Assembly (NCBI GenBank): GCA_902489275.1
Contig: CABTZK010000001.1
Span: 1 to 64,000 of the forward strand
From: an uncultured Porphyromonadaceae bacterium
Lineage (GTDB): Bacteria; Bacteroidota; Bacteroidia; Bacteroidales; Muribaculaceae
DNA length: 64,000 bases
Direction of reading: 5' to 3'
Position numbers and translations under genes: made by a program. Every line of letters starts with the position of its first letter. The stretch's first letter is position 1. This document shows, one piece after another, positions 1-7,280 of the stretch. Below the pieces are notes generated by a model. That model was given only the letters and a program-made list of their open reading frames with translations. It did not search any database and was not told where the DNA came from.

Positions 1-64
1 CAGTCCCTTTCTTCATCTTTCTCATAAAGGAGTGGCTGGCGGTGGTCGGCGCACGACGCCTGCT

Positions 65-2080
65 TTACCGCTTGTTGGTGATAGGCCGCCAAGCGCGTTC
101 CTTGATGTCGCCATTTCGATAGGCCGCCAGGAGCTTTTGCAAGTCAGCAATCTGGCTGCGCAATTCCTTGCCTATGTCGGTGTCCTTGACCATCATTCGG
201 CGATTGGTCATCTCAACCATTTCCAGTGTGGACTTAATGTCAATCCCTTCCTCAATGGCTTTATTGATGCTGGTGAATGGCTCGTGCTGCACAAGCTGGA
301 AGCCGCGGCTGTGGTAAACTAAGGTGTAGCCAGCGATGCCCGTCTCGGATTGGTAGGCCTTGGAGAATCCGCCATCGATCACGAGCAGCATACCGCCCGC
401 TTTCACCGGATTCTCGCCTTTGATGGTCTTGACCGGGACATGGCCATTGATGATGTGCCTGAAAGGCCCCGTCACGCCAAACTCAGCCAGGATTCTGTTG
501 CACACCTCGGGATTGTCGCGCAACATGTAGTAGTGCCCCTTGATTTCTTTGTGTGTTTCCTTGTCGGCTATGAAGTAGCGCTCGAAAGTGGCCATCTTGT
601 CTTTGTCGAAAGCGGGGGAGTCCTTGCCACACCACAAATACCACACGTAGTCCATGGCAAACGCGTAGTCTTTGGCATCCTCTGTTCCAAAGTAGGCGTT
701 CCGAATGAGTGTGCCAACTTTCTGGAGCAAATTTTTCCCATGATATTTCTTCCCTTGAATTACCACATCTTTCAGTGTCCCGTCGGCATTCAATGGAATG
801 GAGGCGTGGTACAGCAGGTTGCCATTGGCCACCGTGAAAATACATCCATTGCGGAACATGCATTTCATGTGCCTGCGCAACTTGTCGCTGTCGACAAACG
901 ATTTGTGCAGCTTGTTCACAATCATTTTCTCGTCGTCGGTCAAGGCAAACGGGGCTTTGGGGTCGATGGTGGGGAAATTGGTGTCGAGCATCTTGTATTC
1001 CTTGCCATTGATCATGATTGTACCTTTGGCATAGTCGATTTTATCAAAGAGCAGGCGGTCGCTCATGTCAAACTCGGGCCGGCGCTTGATCGTGGCTGCC
1101 TCAAGTTTAAATTGGATGACCGAGATGGCTTTGTGCATTTGAGCGGTCAACTGCGCTGTCCGTTCCTTTTCGGGGGCAATTTCCCCATTCAACTTGGGCT
1201 TGAACAGCGCGCATGGGTCGTTGGCGTAGGTCTCCATGGCAAAAGTGGCGAGCGGAAGCAAATTGATGCCATAACCGTCTTCGAGAACGTTTTGGTTGCC
1301 ATAGCGCAATGCGATGCGAGTCACGTTGGCAATACAGCAATCGTTGCCAGCAGCTGCTCCCATCCACAAAATGTCGTGATTGCCCCACTGAATGTCAACG
1401 TTATGGTAGTTGCACAGGATGTCCATGATTTTATCGGGGCTGGGTCCGCGGTCGTACACGTCACCCAAGACATGCAGCACGTCGATTGTGAATTGCTGGA
1501 TGAGATTACACATCGCCACGATGAAATCGACCGCACGGCCCGTTGAAATGATCGTGCGCACGATGCCATCAACGTAGGCTTGCTTGTTCAAGTCGGTTGA
1601 GCGCTCGTGGAGCAACTCCTGAATAATATAGGAGAAATCCCGTGGCAGCGCTTTGCTCACCTTGCTTCGAGTGTATTTTGAAGACACGTCGCGACACACT
1701 TTCACCAAGCGATTGATGGTGATAAAGTACCAGTCCTCAAGCTCAACCTCATCTTTCATGCTGTTTCTCACAAGTACCAGTTTCTGCTCAGGGTAATAAA
1801 TGAGCGTGCACAGTTCCTTTATCTCTTTGAGCGATAGTGTCTCGCTAAAGTTTTCCCTTACCTTGCGCTTGATGGTGCCCGATGCATTGTGCAGCACGTG
1901 CTGGAAGGCCTCGTACTCTCCATGCAAGTCGGCCAGGAAATGCTCGGTTCCTTTGGGGAGGTTAAGGATGGCTTCCAGGTTGATGATTTCGGTGCTTGCG
2001 GTAGCGATATTCGGGAAATTTCGAGCGAGCAGCTTGAGGAATCTCATGTCATCGTCTTTTTGGCTATTACGTGTACTCAT
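65..2080 (-). CDS. fbp: Class III fructose-1,6-bisphosphatase
   Basis: Hydrolyses fructose-1,6-bisphosphate to fructose-6-phosphate, the committed step of gluconeogenesis, in the cytoplasm. The 671-residue length matches the large metallophosphoesterase-type (class III) enzymes of Firmicutes and Bacteroidetes. The metal-binding signatures are all present: DLHGE at about residues 51-55, GDVYDRG at 206-212 and GNHD at 233-236, with a later INGHVPVK segment. The ATG at 2080 is used because the conserved N-terminal domain begins within about 12 residues of it. It is the third gene of a minus-strand run after mtnN and luxS, 57 bp behind luxS, so it may be read from the mtnN promoter. No convincing terminator is visible between its stop and the left edge of the window. 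Confidence 0.96.
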   Translation of the reverse strand: MSTRNSQKDDDMRFLKLLARNFPNIATASTEIINLEAILNLPKGTEHFLADLHGEYEAFQHVLHNASGTIKRKVRENFSETLSLKEIKELCTLIYYPEQKLVLVRNSMKDEVELEDWYFITINRLVKVCRDVSSKYTRSKVSKALPRDFSYIIQELLHERSTDLNKQAYVDGIVRTIISTGRAVDFIVAMCNLIQQFTIDVLHVLGDVYDRGPSPDKIMDILCNYHNVDIQWGNHDILWMGAAAGNDCCIANVTRIALRYGNQNVLEDGYGINLLPLATFAMETYANDPCALFKPKLNGEIAPEKERTAQLTAQMHKAISVIQFKLEAATIKRRPEFDMSDRLLFDKIDYAKGTIMINGKEYKMLDTNFPTIDPKAPFALTDDEKMIVNKLHKSFVDSDKLRRHMKCMFRNGCIFTVANGNLLYHASIPLNADGTLKDVVIQGKKYHGKNLLQKVGTLIRNAYFGTEDAKDYAFAMDYVWYLWCGKDSPAFDKDKMATFERYFIADKETHKEIKGHYYMLRDNPEVCNRILAEFGVTGPFRHIINGHVPVKTIKGENPVKAGGMLLVIDGGFSKAYQSETGIAGYTLVYHSRGFQLVQHEPFTSINKAIEEGIDIKSTLEMVEMTNRRMMVKDTDIGKELRSQIADLQKLLAAYRNGDIKERAWRPITNKR

Positions 2081-2137
2081 AGTTGGTTTAATTTGTCGAT
2101 AATTGATGAATAATAAGGTCTATATCGTTGTTGGTTA

Positions 2138-2623
2138 TTACGCTTGAGGATAGTTGAGATTGGCTTCCGAAAGGTTGTTAAGCACCTCTACGAGATATTT
2201 CCGGGCCTCCCACTTTGCCATGGGCAAGTTGTTGAGCATGTAGTTGCCGCAATCGTGAGCATTGGCCCCTGGTATCTCTCCGTCAAAGTCTGCAATCCAC
2301 CGAAAAGTCTCTTGCATGAGCGGCACAATGTCACTGCTGGCCAGGTCGCCCTGCACAAGCAAGTAGTTTCCTGTGCAGCATCCCATTGGCCCCCAGTAAA
2401 TAATTTTTGGTCCCCACACTGGATGGTTGCGGAGATAAGTCGCGGCAAGATGCTCTATTGTGTGCAGTGCGCTTTGGCTTATCGCAGGCTCCCTATTGGG
2501 CAACTTCATGCGAATGTCGAAGGTGGTCACCGTTACCCCTCCTTGCAGATGGTCTTTGCGAGAAACATAGATGCCACGAAGCAATCTCGTGTGGTCGATG
2601 GTGAAACTATCAATTTTTTCCAT
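2138..2623 (-). CDS. luxS: S-ribosylhomocysteine lyase (AI-2 synthase)
   Basis: Cleaves S-ribosylhomocysteine to homocysteine and DPD, the precursor of autoinducer-2, and closes the activated methyl cycle. At 161 residues it is full length for LuxS. The metal ligands are visible as HTIEH (His54, His58) and Cys125 in AHDCGNY, and the catalytic cysteine is Cys82 in MGCCTG. The residue after that cysteine is a second cysteine, where many family members have another residue. It lies only 18 bp downstream of mtnN, whose product supplies its substrate, so the two form one pathway and almost certainly one transcript. Confidence 0.97.
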   Translation of the reverse strand: MEKIDSFTIDHTRLLRGIYVSRKDHLQGGVTVTTFDIRMKLPNREPAISQSALHTIEHLAATYLRNHPVWGPKIIYWGPMGCCTGNYLLVQGDLASSDIVPLMQETFRWIADFDGEIPGANAHDCGNYMLNNLPMAKWEARKYLVEVLNNLSEANLNYPQA

Positions 2624-2641
2624 ATCACGGCTTTTTTTAAG

Positions 2642-3319
2642 TTAAATCGTTTGCAATAACTGATGCAGCACCTCAAAGGTGTGTGCAGGCGCGTCTTCCC
2701 AAAAGTCGTTGTACTGCTGGGTATTGTCAGGGTTTGTGCCTGGCGAGTCGCTGATGACGCGCAGGCTCAAAAAAGGAGTCTTGCGCAGCTTGCACACTTG
2801 GGCTATGGCACCCGACTCCATGTCGACAGCAAGCGCCTCGGGGAAATGCCTTTTGATTTCTTGTATTTTCTCAATTTTGTCAACAAACTGGTCGCCCGAG
2901 GCAATCAGCCCCAATTTGATGTCGTCGCGCTTGGGAATCAGGTTGATGGCTTGCCGGTGCCCTTCATAGTAGAGTGGAAGCCCTTGCACAGCCCCCCATG
3001 GGCTCTCAGGGCCGCACCACACGTCGTGATAGGCAACTTGAGCCCCCACAACGATGTCCATCACATGAATCGAGGGGTCGGCGCCACCGGCAACGCCGCT
3101 ATTGATGATAAAATCGGGAGAAAACCGGTTTATCAGAGTAACCGTGCCAATGGCGGCGTTCACTTTGCCGATGCCGCATTGCATGGCCACGATGGCATTG
3201 TTGCCGATTGCCCCGCATGTGAATTCAAGCCCGTCGATGGTGGTTGTTTCAGGGTGATGCAAGAATGGCTTCAATAGCGCCAATTCCTTGCCCATTGCCA
3301 CAATAATTCCAACTTTCAT
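2642..3319 (-). CDS. mtnN: 5'-methylthioadenosine/S-adenosylhomocysteine nucleosidase
   Basis: Removes adenine from S-adenosylhomocysteine and methylthioadenosine, relieving product inhibition of methyltransferases and feeding S-ribosylhomocysteine to LuxS. The 225-residue protein has the family landmarks: Glu12 near the start (MGKELALL), the GIGKVNAA and NSGVAGG loops, VDMESGAIAQV with Glu168, and ISDSPG with Asp191 as the expected general acid. It is the first gene of the minus-strand mtnN-luxS-fbp run. A near-perfect promoter (3342-3373) places the transcript start about 15 bases before the ATG. Confidence 0.96.
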   Translation of the reverse strand: MKVGIIVAMGKELALLKPFLHHPETTTIDGLEFTCGAIGNNAIVAMQCGIGKVNAAIGTVTLINRFSPDFIINSGVAGGADPSIHVMDIVVGAQVAYHDVWCGPESPWGAVQGLPLYYEGHRQAINLIPKRDDIKLGLIASGDQFVDKIEKIQEIKRHFPEALAVDMESGAIAQVCKLRKTPFLSLRVISDSPGTNPDNTQQYNDFWEDAPAHTFEVLHQLLQTI

Positions 3320-3341
3320 TTCTCGTTCATTTATTTGGGGT

Positions 3342-3373
3342 CAAAATTACATAAAAATAAAGTATTCGGCAAA
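3342..3373 (-). promoter_or_regulatory. Promoter of mtnN-luxS(-fbp)
   Basis: On the minus strand TTTG (3370-3373) and TAATTTTG (3342-3349) are separated by 20 bases. This fits the Bacteroidetes housekeeping pattern TTTG-N19/20-TAnnTTTG. The distance to the mtnN ATG is short, giving a leader of about 15 bases. Confidence 0.75.
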
Positions 3374-3412
3374 AAATAAGCCTTGAAACAGCCGCTTTTG
3401 ATGAAAAGTGAC

Positions 3413-3420
3413 TAACTTTG
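3413..3420 (+). promoter_or_regulatory. -7 box upstream of the B3/B4 gene
   Basis: TAACTTTG matches TAnnTTTG exactly and lies 20 bases before the ATG at 3440. No TTTG occurs at the right distance upstream, so the -33 element is weak or absent. It is back-to-back with the mtnN promoter. Confidence 0.5.
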
Positions 3421-3439
3421 CATCTAAAATGCTGGGAAT

Positions 3440-4111
3440 ATGATTCAAATTCATCTTAGTCAACGCATTTTAGAGGCATGTCCCGAATTGAAAATCGGCC
3501 TTGTGAGCGCGCAGGTGAAAAACACCGATACAAGCGATGCGCTGTGGGCTGAGATGGAAAGGGCGGCTCATGCCGTCAAAGCGCAATACGAGCTGCTTGC
3601 CATCAACAAGCGTCCCGCAATCGCAGCCACACGCCAGCTCTACAAGTCGCTTGGCAAAGACCCAGGTCGCTACCGCGTGGCGAGCGAGGCCTTGTGCCGC
3701 CGCATCATTCGCGGGCTGGGCATTTACCGGCTGACAACACTCGTCGATGTGGTGAATTTAGTCTCCATCAAGAGTGGCTACCCCATCAGCGGATTGGATG
3801 CCGACAAGGTTGCTGGCGACACGCTCCACATGGGAGTGGGGGAGCGCGGCGAGGAGTATCATGGCATCGGCCGCGGGCTGCTCAACATCGAGGGGTTGCC
3901 CGTCTATCGCGACGCCATGGGTGGTGTCGCGACCCCCACGAGCGACGAGGAGCGTGTCAAGTTCACGTTGGAAACCTGCCGTGTGCAAATCTGCATCAAT
4001 GGCTTTGGCCCCGAGATGCCCATGGGCGAGACCGTGGAGTGGATGGCCGAGTTGTTGAGAAAATATGCTCGGGCAGCCAATGTGGAAACCTCAATATTCA
4101 CAAACTCCTAA
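3440..4111 (+). CDS. Stand-alone B3/B4 domain protein (tRNA-editing-like)
   Basis: A 223-residue protein resembling the B3/B4 domain, the region of the phenylalanyl-tRNA synthetase beta chain that clears mischarged tRNA, here without any synthetase. Recognisable segments are the R-P-A-I-A-A-T-R-Q-L-Y-K region with the following GKDPGRYR, the VDVVNLVSIKSGYPISGLD stretch, and a central region rich in Gly and Glu (GVGERGEEYHGIGRG). There is no signal peptide or membrane segment, so it should be cytoplasmic. It is followed after 16 bp by a YrdC-type gene, and the two are probably co-transcribed. That fits a role with tRNA or amino acids, but the substrate is not known from sequence. Confidence 0.8.
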   Translation: MIQIHLSQRILEACPELKIGLVSAQVKNTDTSDALWAEMERAAHAVKAQYELLAINKRPAIAATRQLYKSLGKDPGRYRVASEALCRRIIRGLGIYRLTTLVDVVNLVSIKSGYPISGLDADKVAGDTLHMGVGERGEEYHGIGRGLLNIEGLPVYRDAMGGVATPTSDEERVKFTLETCRVQICINGFGPEMPMGETVEWMAELLRKYARAANVETSIFTNS

Positions 4112-4127
4112 AATATCACGTTTAGCC

Positions 4128-4733
4128 ATGAGAATATTAGAAATCAACCCCGATAATATCAACGAGCGCTACATCAATGAGACGATTGAAACCCTGCGTG
4201 ACGGGGGCATTATCATTTACCCCACCGACACCGTTTATGCCATTGGCTGTGACGCGCTGAACAATCAAGCCATCGAGCGCATTTGCGCAATCAAGTCGAT
4301 GAAATCGGCCAAGACAAACCTCACCATCATTTGCCATGACATTTCGGAAGTGACCGAGTATGCCAAGTTTGGAAACCGAGAATTCAAGGCCATGAAAAGC
4401 AACTTGCCAGGGCCGTTCACTTTCATTTTCCCTGCCCTGTCGAAGTTGCCCAAGGCATTCAAGGGTCGCCGCACAGTGGGCATTCGCATCCCCGACAATG
4501 CGATAGCCCGCCTGCTGGTATCGGAATTGGGCCGCCCCATCTTGTCAACCTCGGTCGAGGGAAAAGACGAGGACTATATATGCGAGCCTGGGCTCCTGGC
4601 CGAAAGCTACGAGAATGTCGTGGACATCGTTGTTGATGCGGGCCGTGGCTCGATGCACACGTCGACCATTGTCGATTGCACGGGCGGTGGTTTTGAAATC
4701 GCTCGTCAAGGAAAAGGCGCGCTCGTCCTCTAA
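4128..4733 (+). CDS. Sua5/YciO/YrdC family protein (threonylcarbamoyl-AMP synthase-like)
   Basis: Members of this family make threonylcarbamoyl-AMP from threonine, bicarbonate and ATP for the t6A modification of ANN-decoding tRNAs. The 201-residue product carries only the YrdC domain, with the typical YPTDTVYAIGCD motif at about 31-42, an IKSMKS lysine-rich segment, the PGPFTFIFPA loop and VGIRIPDN. I start it at the ATG at 4128, because upstream in-frame codons lie inside the preceding gene and do not match the family. It could be the YciO-type paralogue rather than the essential TsaC; sequence by eye does not separate them. Confidence 0.85.
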   Translation: MRILEINPDNINERYINETIETLRDGGIIIYPTDTVYAIGCDALNNQAIERICAIKSMKSAKTNLTIICHDISEVTEYAKFGNREFKAMKSNLPGPFTFIFPALSKLPKAFKGRRTVGIRIPDNAIARLLVSELGRPILSTSVEGKDEDYICEPGLLAESYENVVDIVVDAGRGSMHTSTIVDCTGGGFEIARQGKGALVL

Positions 4734-4746
4734 CGTTTATAAATCA

Positions 4747-4779
4747 CATTGAGGAGGCCTCGCCGAGACCTCCTCAATG
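4747..4779. terminator. Hairpin between convergent genes
   Basis: An 11-bp perfect inverted repeat (4747-4757 and 4769-4779) with an 11-base loop lies between the convergent YrdC-type gene and trxA. There is no T-tract on either side, so it is a terminator-like hairpin rather than a classic intrinsic terminator. Confidence 0.55.
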
Positions 4780-4810
4780 GTTACTGTTGCCGAAAAAGCA
4801 GACTCCTGAA

Positions 4811-5125
4811 CTACAGGATGGCTTCTACTTTCTCTTTCAGGACTTCTTTCGTCGCCGAGCCCACATAGCGCTCTTTCATCTCGCCATCTTTGAAGAAAAG
4901 GATGGTTGGGATGTTGCGGATGCCATACTGGCCAGAGAGCTCATCGCCTTCGTCCACGTTATATTTCCCGATGAGCACGCGCCCCTCGTATTCTTCAGCA
5001 AGTTCTTCGATGATGGGTGCGACACGCTTGCATGGCACACACCATGTAGCCCAAAAGTCGATGACTACGGGACGACCCGATTCAATCTCTTGCTTTGCAT
5101 TTTCGTCTGTAAATTCGTAAGCCAT
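4811..5125 (-). CDS. trxA: Thioredoxin
   Basis: A 104-residue single-domain thioredoxin, the general cytoplasmic disulfide reductant. The redox centre is WCVPC (Cys29-Val30-Pro31-Cys32), followed by the cis-proline at Pro74 in RNIPT. The usual second residue of the centre is glycine, and valine here could shift the redox potential. There is no signal peptide, so this is not a periplasmic TlpA-type protein. It has its own upstream promoter and faces the YrdC-type gene across a hairpin. Confidence 0.96.
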   Translation of the reverse strand: MAYEFTDENAKQEIESGRPVVIDFWATWCVPCKRVAPIIEELAEEYEGRVLIGKYNVDEGDELSGQYGIRNIPTILFFKDGEMKERYVGSATKEVLKEKVEAIL

Positions 5126-5186
5126 TTTTGAATAGTTGTTTAATCGTTAATTTTATGATAATAGTAAGCCTTTTTATAATTTGAGG

Positions 5187-5216
5187 CAAAGATAATCAAA
5201 AAAAATCAGATTCAAA
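5187..5216 (-). promoter_or_regulatory. Promoter of trxA
   Basis: Minus-strand TTTG (5213-5216), 18 bases, then TATCTTTG (5187-5194). The -7 box is exact and the spacing is one base short of the usual range. The predicted leader is about 55 bases. Confidence 0.6.
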
Positions 5217-5269
5217 TTAAGAATTGTGAATATCGCCCAGCCAGTGAAGAATTTTTTTTTAAAAATGAC

Positions 5270-5277
5270 TATCTTTG
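5270..5277 (+). promoter_or_regulatory. -7 box upstream of the ABC-F gene
   Basis: TATCTTTG matches TAnnTTTG and lies 26 bases before the ATG at 5304. A T-rich block rather than TTTG occupies the -33 position. Confidence 0.45.
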
Positions 5278-5303
5278 TGGTTTCAAACAACGACTGACAA
5301 GAA

Positions 5304-7250
5304 ATGATTTCGATTCAGGGATTGAAAGTTGAGTTCAGCAGCCAAGTTTTGTTCGACGATGTTAACTATGTGATTAACAAGAAAGACAAGATCGCATTGG
5401 TTGGCAAAAATGGCGCGGGAAAATCAACGATGCTTAAAATCATAGCTGGGCAGCAAAGTCCAACGAGTGGTATCGTGTCGAAGCCCTTAGACATCACGAT
5501 TGGTTACTTGCCTCAGCAAATGGTGGTTTCAAATCACCACACCCTCAAGGTCGAAGTGCTCAAGGCATTCGACTACGTCAAGGAGCTTGATGCTCAAATC
5601 GCCCAAATGAATGAGGAGCTTGCCAATAGAGATGACTATGACAGCGCCGGATACCATGAGCTGATCGACCGGCTTGCCGACAGAAATGACGTGAGGGCAA
5701 TCTATCAAAGCGAGAACTACGAGGCCGAAGCAGAGAAAACCTTGCTGGGATTAGGCTTTGAGCGCACCGACTTTGACCGGTCCACCAGCGAGTTTAGCGG
5801 TGGCTGGCGAATGCGCGTGGAAATTGCCAAACTGCTCCTTCGCCGCCCCGATGTGCTGCTGCTTGACGAGCCCACCAATCATCTTGACATTGAGTCCATC
5901 CAGTGGTTGGAGGCTTTCTTGAAGCGCAGCTCCAATGCCGTTGTGCTTGTGAGCCACGACCGGGCTTTCATTGACAACGTGACCAATCGAACGATTGAGA
6001 TTTCCTGTGGCAAGATTTACGACTACAGCGTGAACTATAGCCACTTCGTGGAGTTGCGCAAAGAGCGCATCGAGCAGCAAAAACGCGCCTATGAGAATCA
6101 GCAAAAGATGATTCGCGACACCGAGGAGTTTATCGAGCGATTCCGCTACAAGCCTTCCAAAGCGGTGCAGGTGCAAAGCCGAATCAAGCAACTTGCCAAA
6201 ATCAAGCGCATCGAGATTGATGAGGTCGACAATAGCCGCCTGAGCCTCAAGTTCCCCCCAGCTCCACGGTCGGGCGATTATCCTGTGATAACCGATGGCG
6301 TTGCGAAAAGCTATGGCGATTTGAATGTGTTTCATGATGTGACTTTCACCATCAAGCGTGGAGAGAAAGTCGCCTTTGTGGGGAAAAACGGAGCGGGCAA
6401 GTCGACGTTGCTCAAGTGCATGATGGGCGAGATCCCGTTTGATGGAAACCTCAAGTTAGGTCACCAGGTGAAAATTGGATATTTTGCTCAAAACCAGGCT
6501 CAATTGCTCGATGAGTCCATCACGGTCTTTCAGACGATTGATGATGTGGCCGTTGGAGACATCCGCATGCGCATCAACGACATTCTTGGGGCGTTCATGT
6601 TTGGTGGCGCTGCCGCCGAGAAGAAAGTCAAGGTGCTGTCGGGCGGCGAGAAAAGCAGGCTGGCAATGATCAGGCTGCTGCTTCAGCCCGTGAACTTGCT
6701 GATTTTGGATGAGCCTACCAACCATCTTGATATGCGCACGAAAGACATCTTGAAAGCGGCCATCAAGGATTTTGACGGCACGGTGATTGTCGTGAGCCAT
6801 GACCGTGACTTTTTGGATGGACTTGTTGATAAAGTCTATGAGTTTGGCGGTAGAGTGGTCAAGGAGCACCTGTGTGGCATCTATGAGTTTCTCCAGGTCA
6901 AGAAACTGGAATCCTTGCACGAGCTTGAACGCAGCGAGAGCGTGACCTCATCGACTCGAAAAGAAGTTAAACTGGAGGTGAAGGCATCAAAACTTAACTA
7001 TCATGAACAGAAAGAGTTTAATAAGCGTGTCAAGCAGCTTGAAAGGCACATTTCGAGCCTTGAGAATCACATTGGCGAAATAGAAACGCATATTAAGGAA
7101 ATCGAGAGCCAGTTGGCATTGGGTGCCAATGACGACCCCGATATATATACCGAGCACTCGTCGCTCAGCCAAGAGTTGGAAGTAACGATGACCGAGTGGG
7201 AGAGTGCTGGCATTCAACTTGATCAACTCAAAAACAATCATATTTTATAA
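5304..7250 (+). CDS. ABC-F family ATP-binding protein
   Basis: A soluble protein with two ABC ATPase domains and no membrane segments, as in the ABC-F family, whose members act on ribosomes (EttA, Uup and antibiotic-protection proteins). The first Walker A is GKNGAGKST at about 35-43, with signature SGGWRMR and Walker B LLLDEPTNHLD. The second set is GKNGAGKST near 360, SGGEKSR near 450 and LLILDEPTNHLD. A charged coiled-coil tail occupies roughly residues 550-640, which recalls Uup. The 648-residue length fits. The exact subfamily, and whether it protects against any drug, cannot be read from motifs alone. Confidence 0.92.
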   Translation: MISIQGLKVEFSSQVLFDDVNYVINKKDKIALVGKNGAGKSTMLKIIAGQQSPTSGIVSKPLDITIGYLPQQMVVSNHHTLKVEVLKAFDYVKELDAQIAQMNEELANRDDYDSAGYHELIDRLADRNDVRAIYQSENYEAEAEKTLLGLGFERTDFDRSTSEFSGGWRMRVEIAKLLLRRPDVLLLDEPTNHLDIESIQWLEAFLKRSSNAVVLVSHDRAFIDNVTNRTIEISCGKIYDYSVNYSHFVELRKERIEQQKRAYENQQKMIRDTEEFIERFRYKPSKAVQVQSRIKQLAKIKRIEIDEVDNSRLSLKFPPAPRSGDYPVITDGVAKSYGDLNVFHDVTFTIKRGEKVAFVGKNGAGKSTLLKCMMGEIPFDGNLKLGHQVKIGYFAQNQAQLLDESITVFQTIDDVAVGDIRMRINDILGAFMFGGAAAEKKVKVLSGGEKSRLAMIRLLLQPVNLLILDEPTNHLDMRTKDILKAAIKDFDGTVIVVSHDRDFLDGLVDKVYEFGGRVVKEHLCGIYEFLQVKKLESLHELERSESVTSSTRKEVKLEVKASKLNYHEQKEFNKRVKQLERHISSLENHIGEIETHIKEIESQLALGANDDPDIYTEHSSLSQELEVTMTEWESAGIQLDQLKNNHIL

Positions 7251-7280
7251 ACTACTATTAATCATCACAAAACAAAATCA

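Noticed and set aside
350..1546. Long open frame (398 codons) on the plus strand opposite fbp
   Set aside because: It lies entirely within the well-supported fbp gene on the other strand and shows no family motif; shadow frames of this size occur opposite many genes here.
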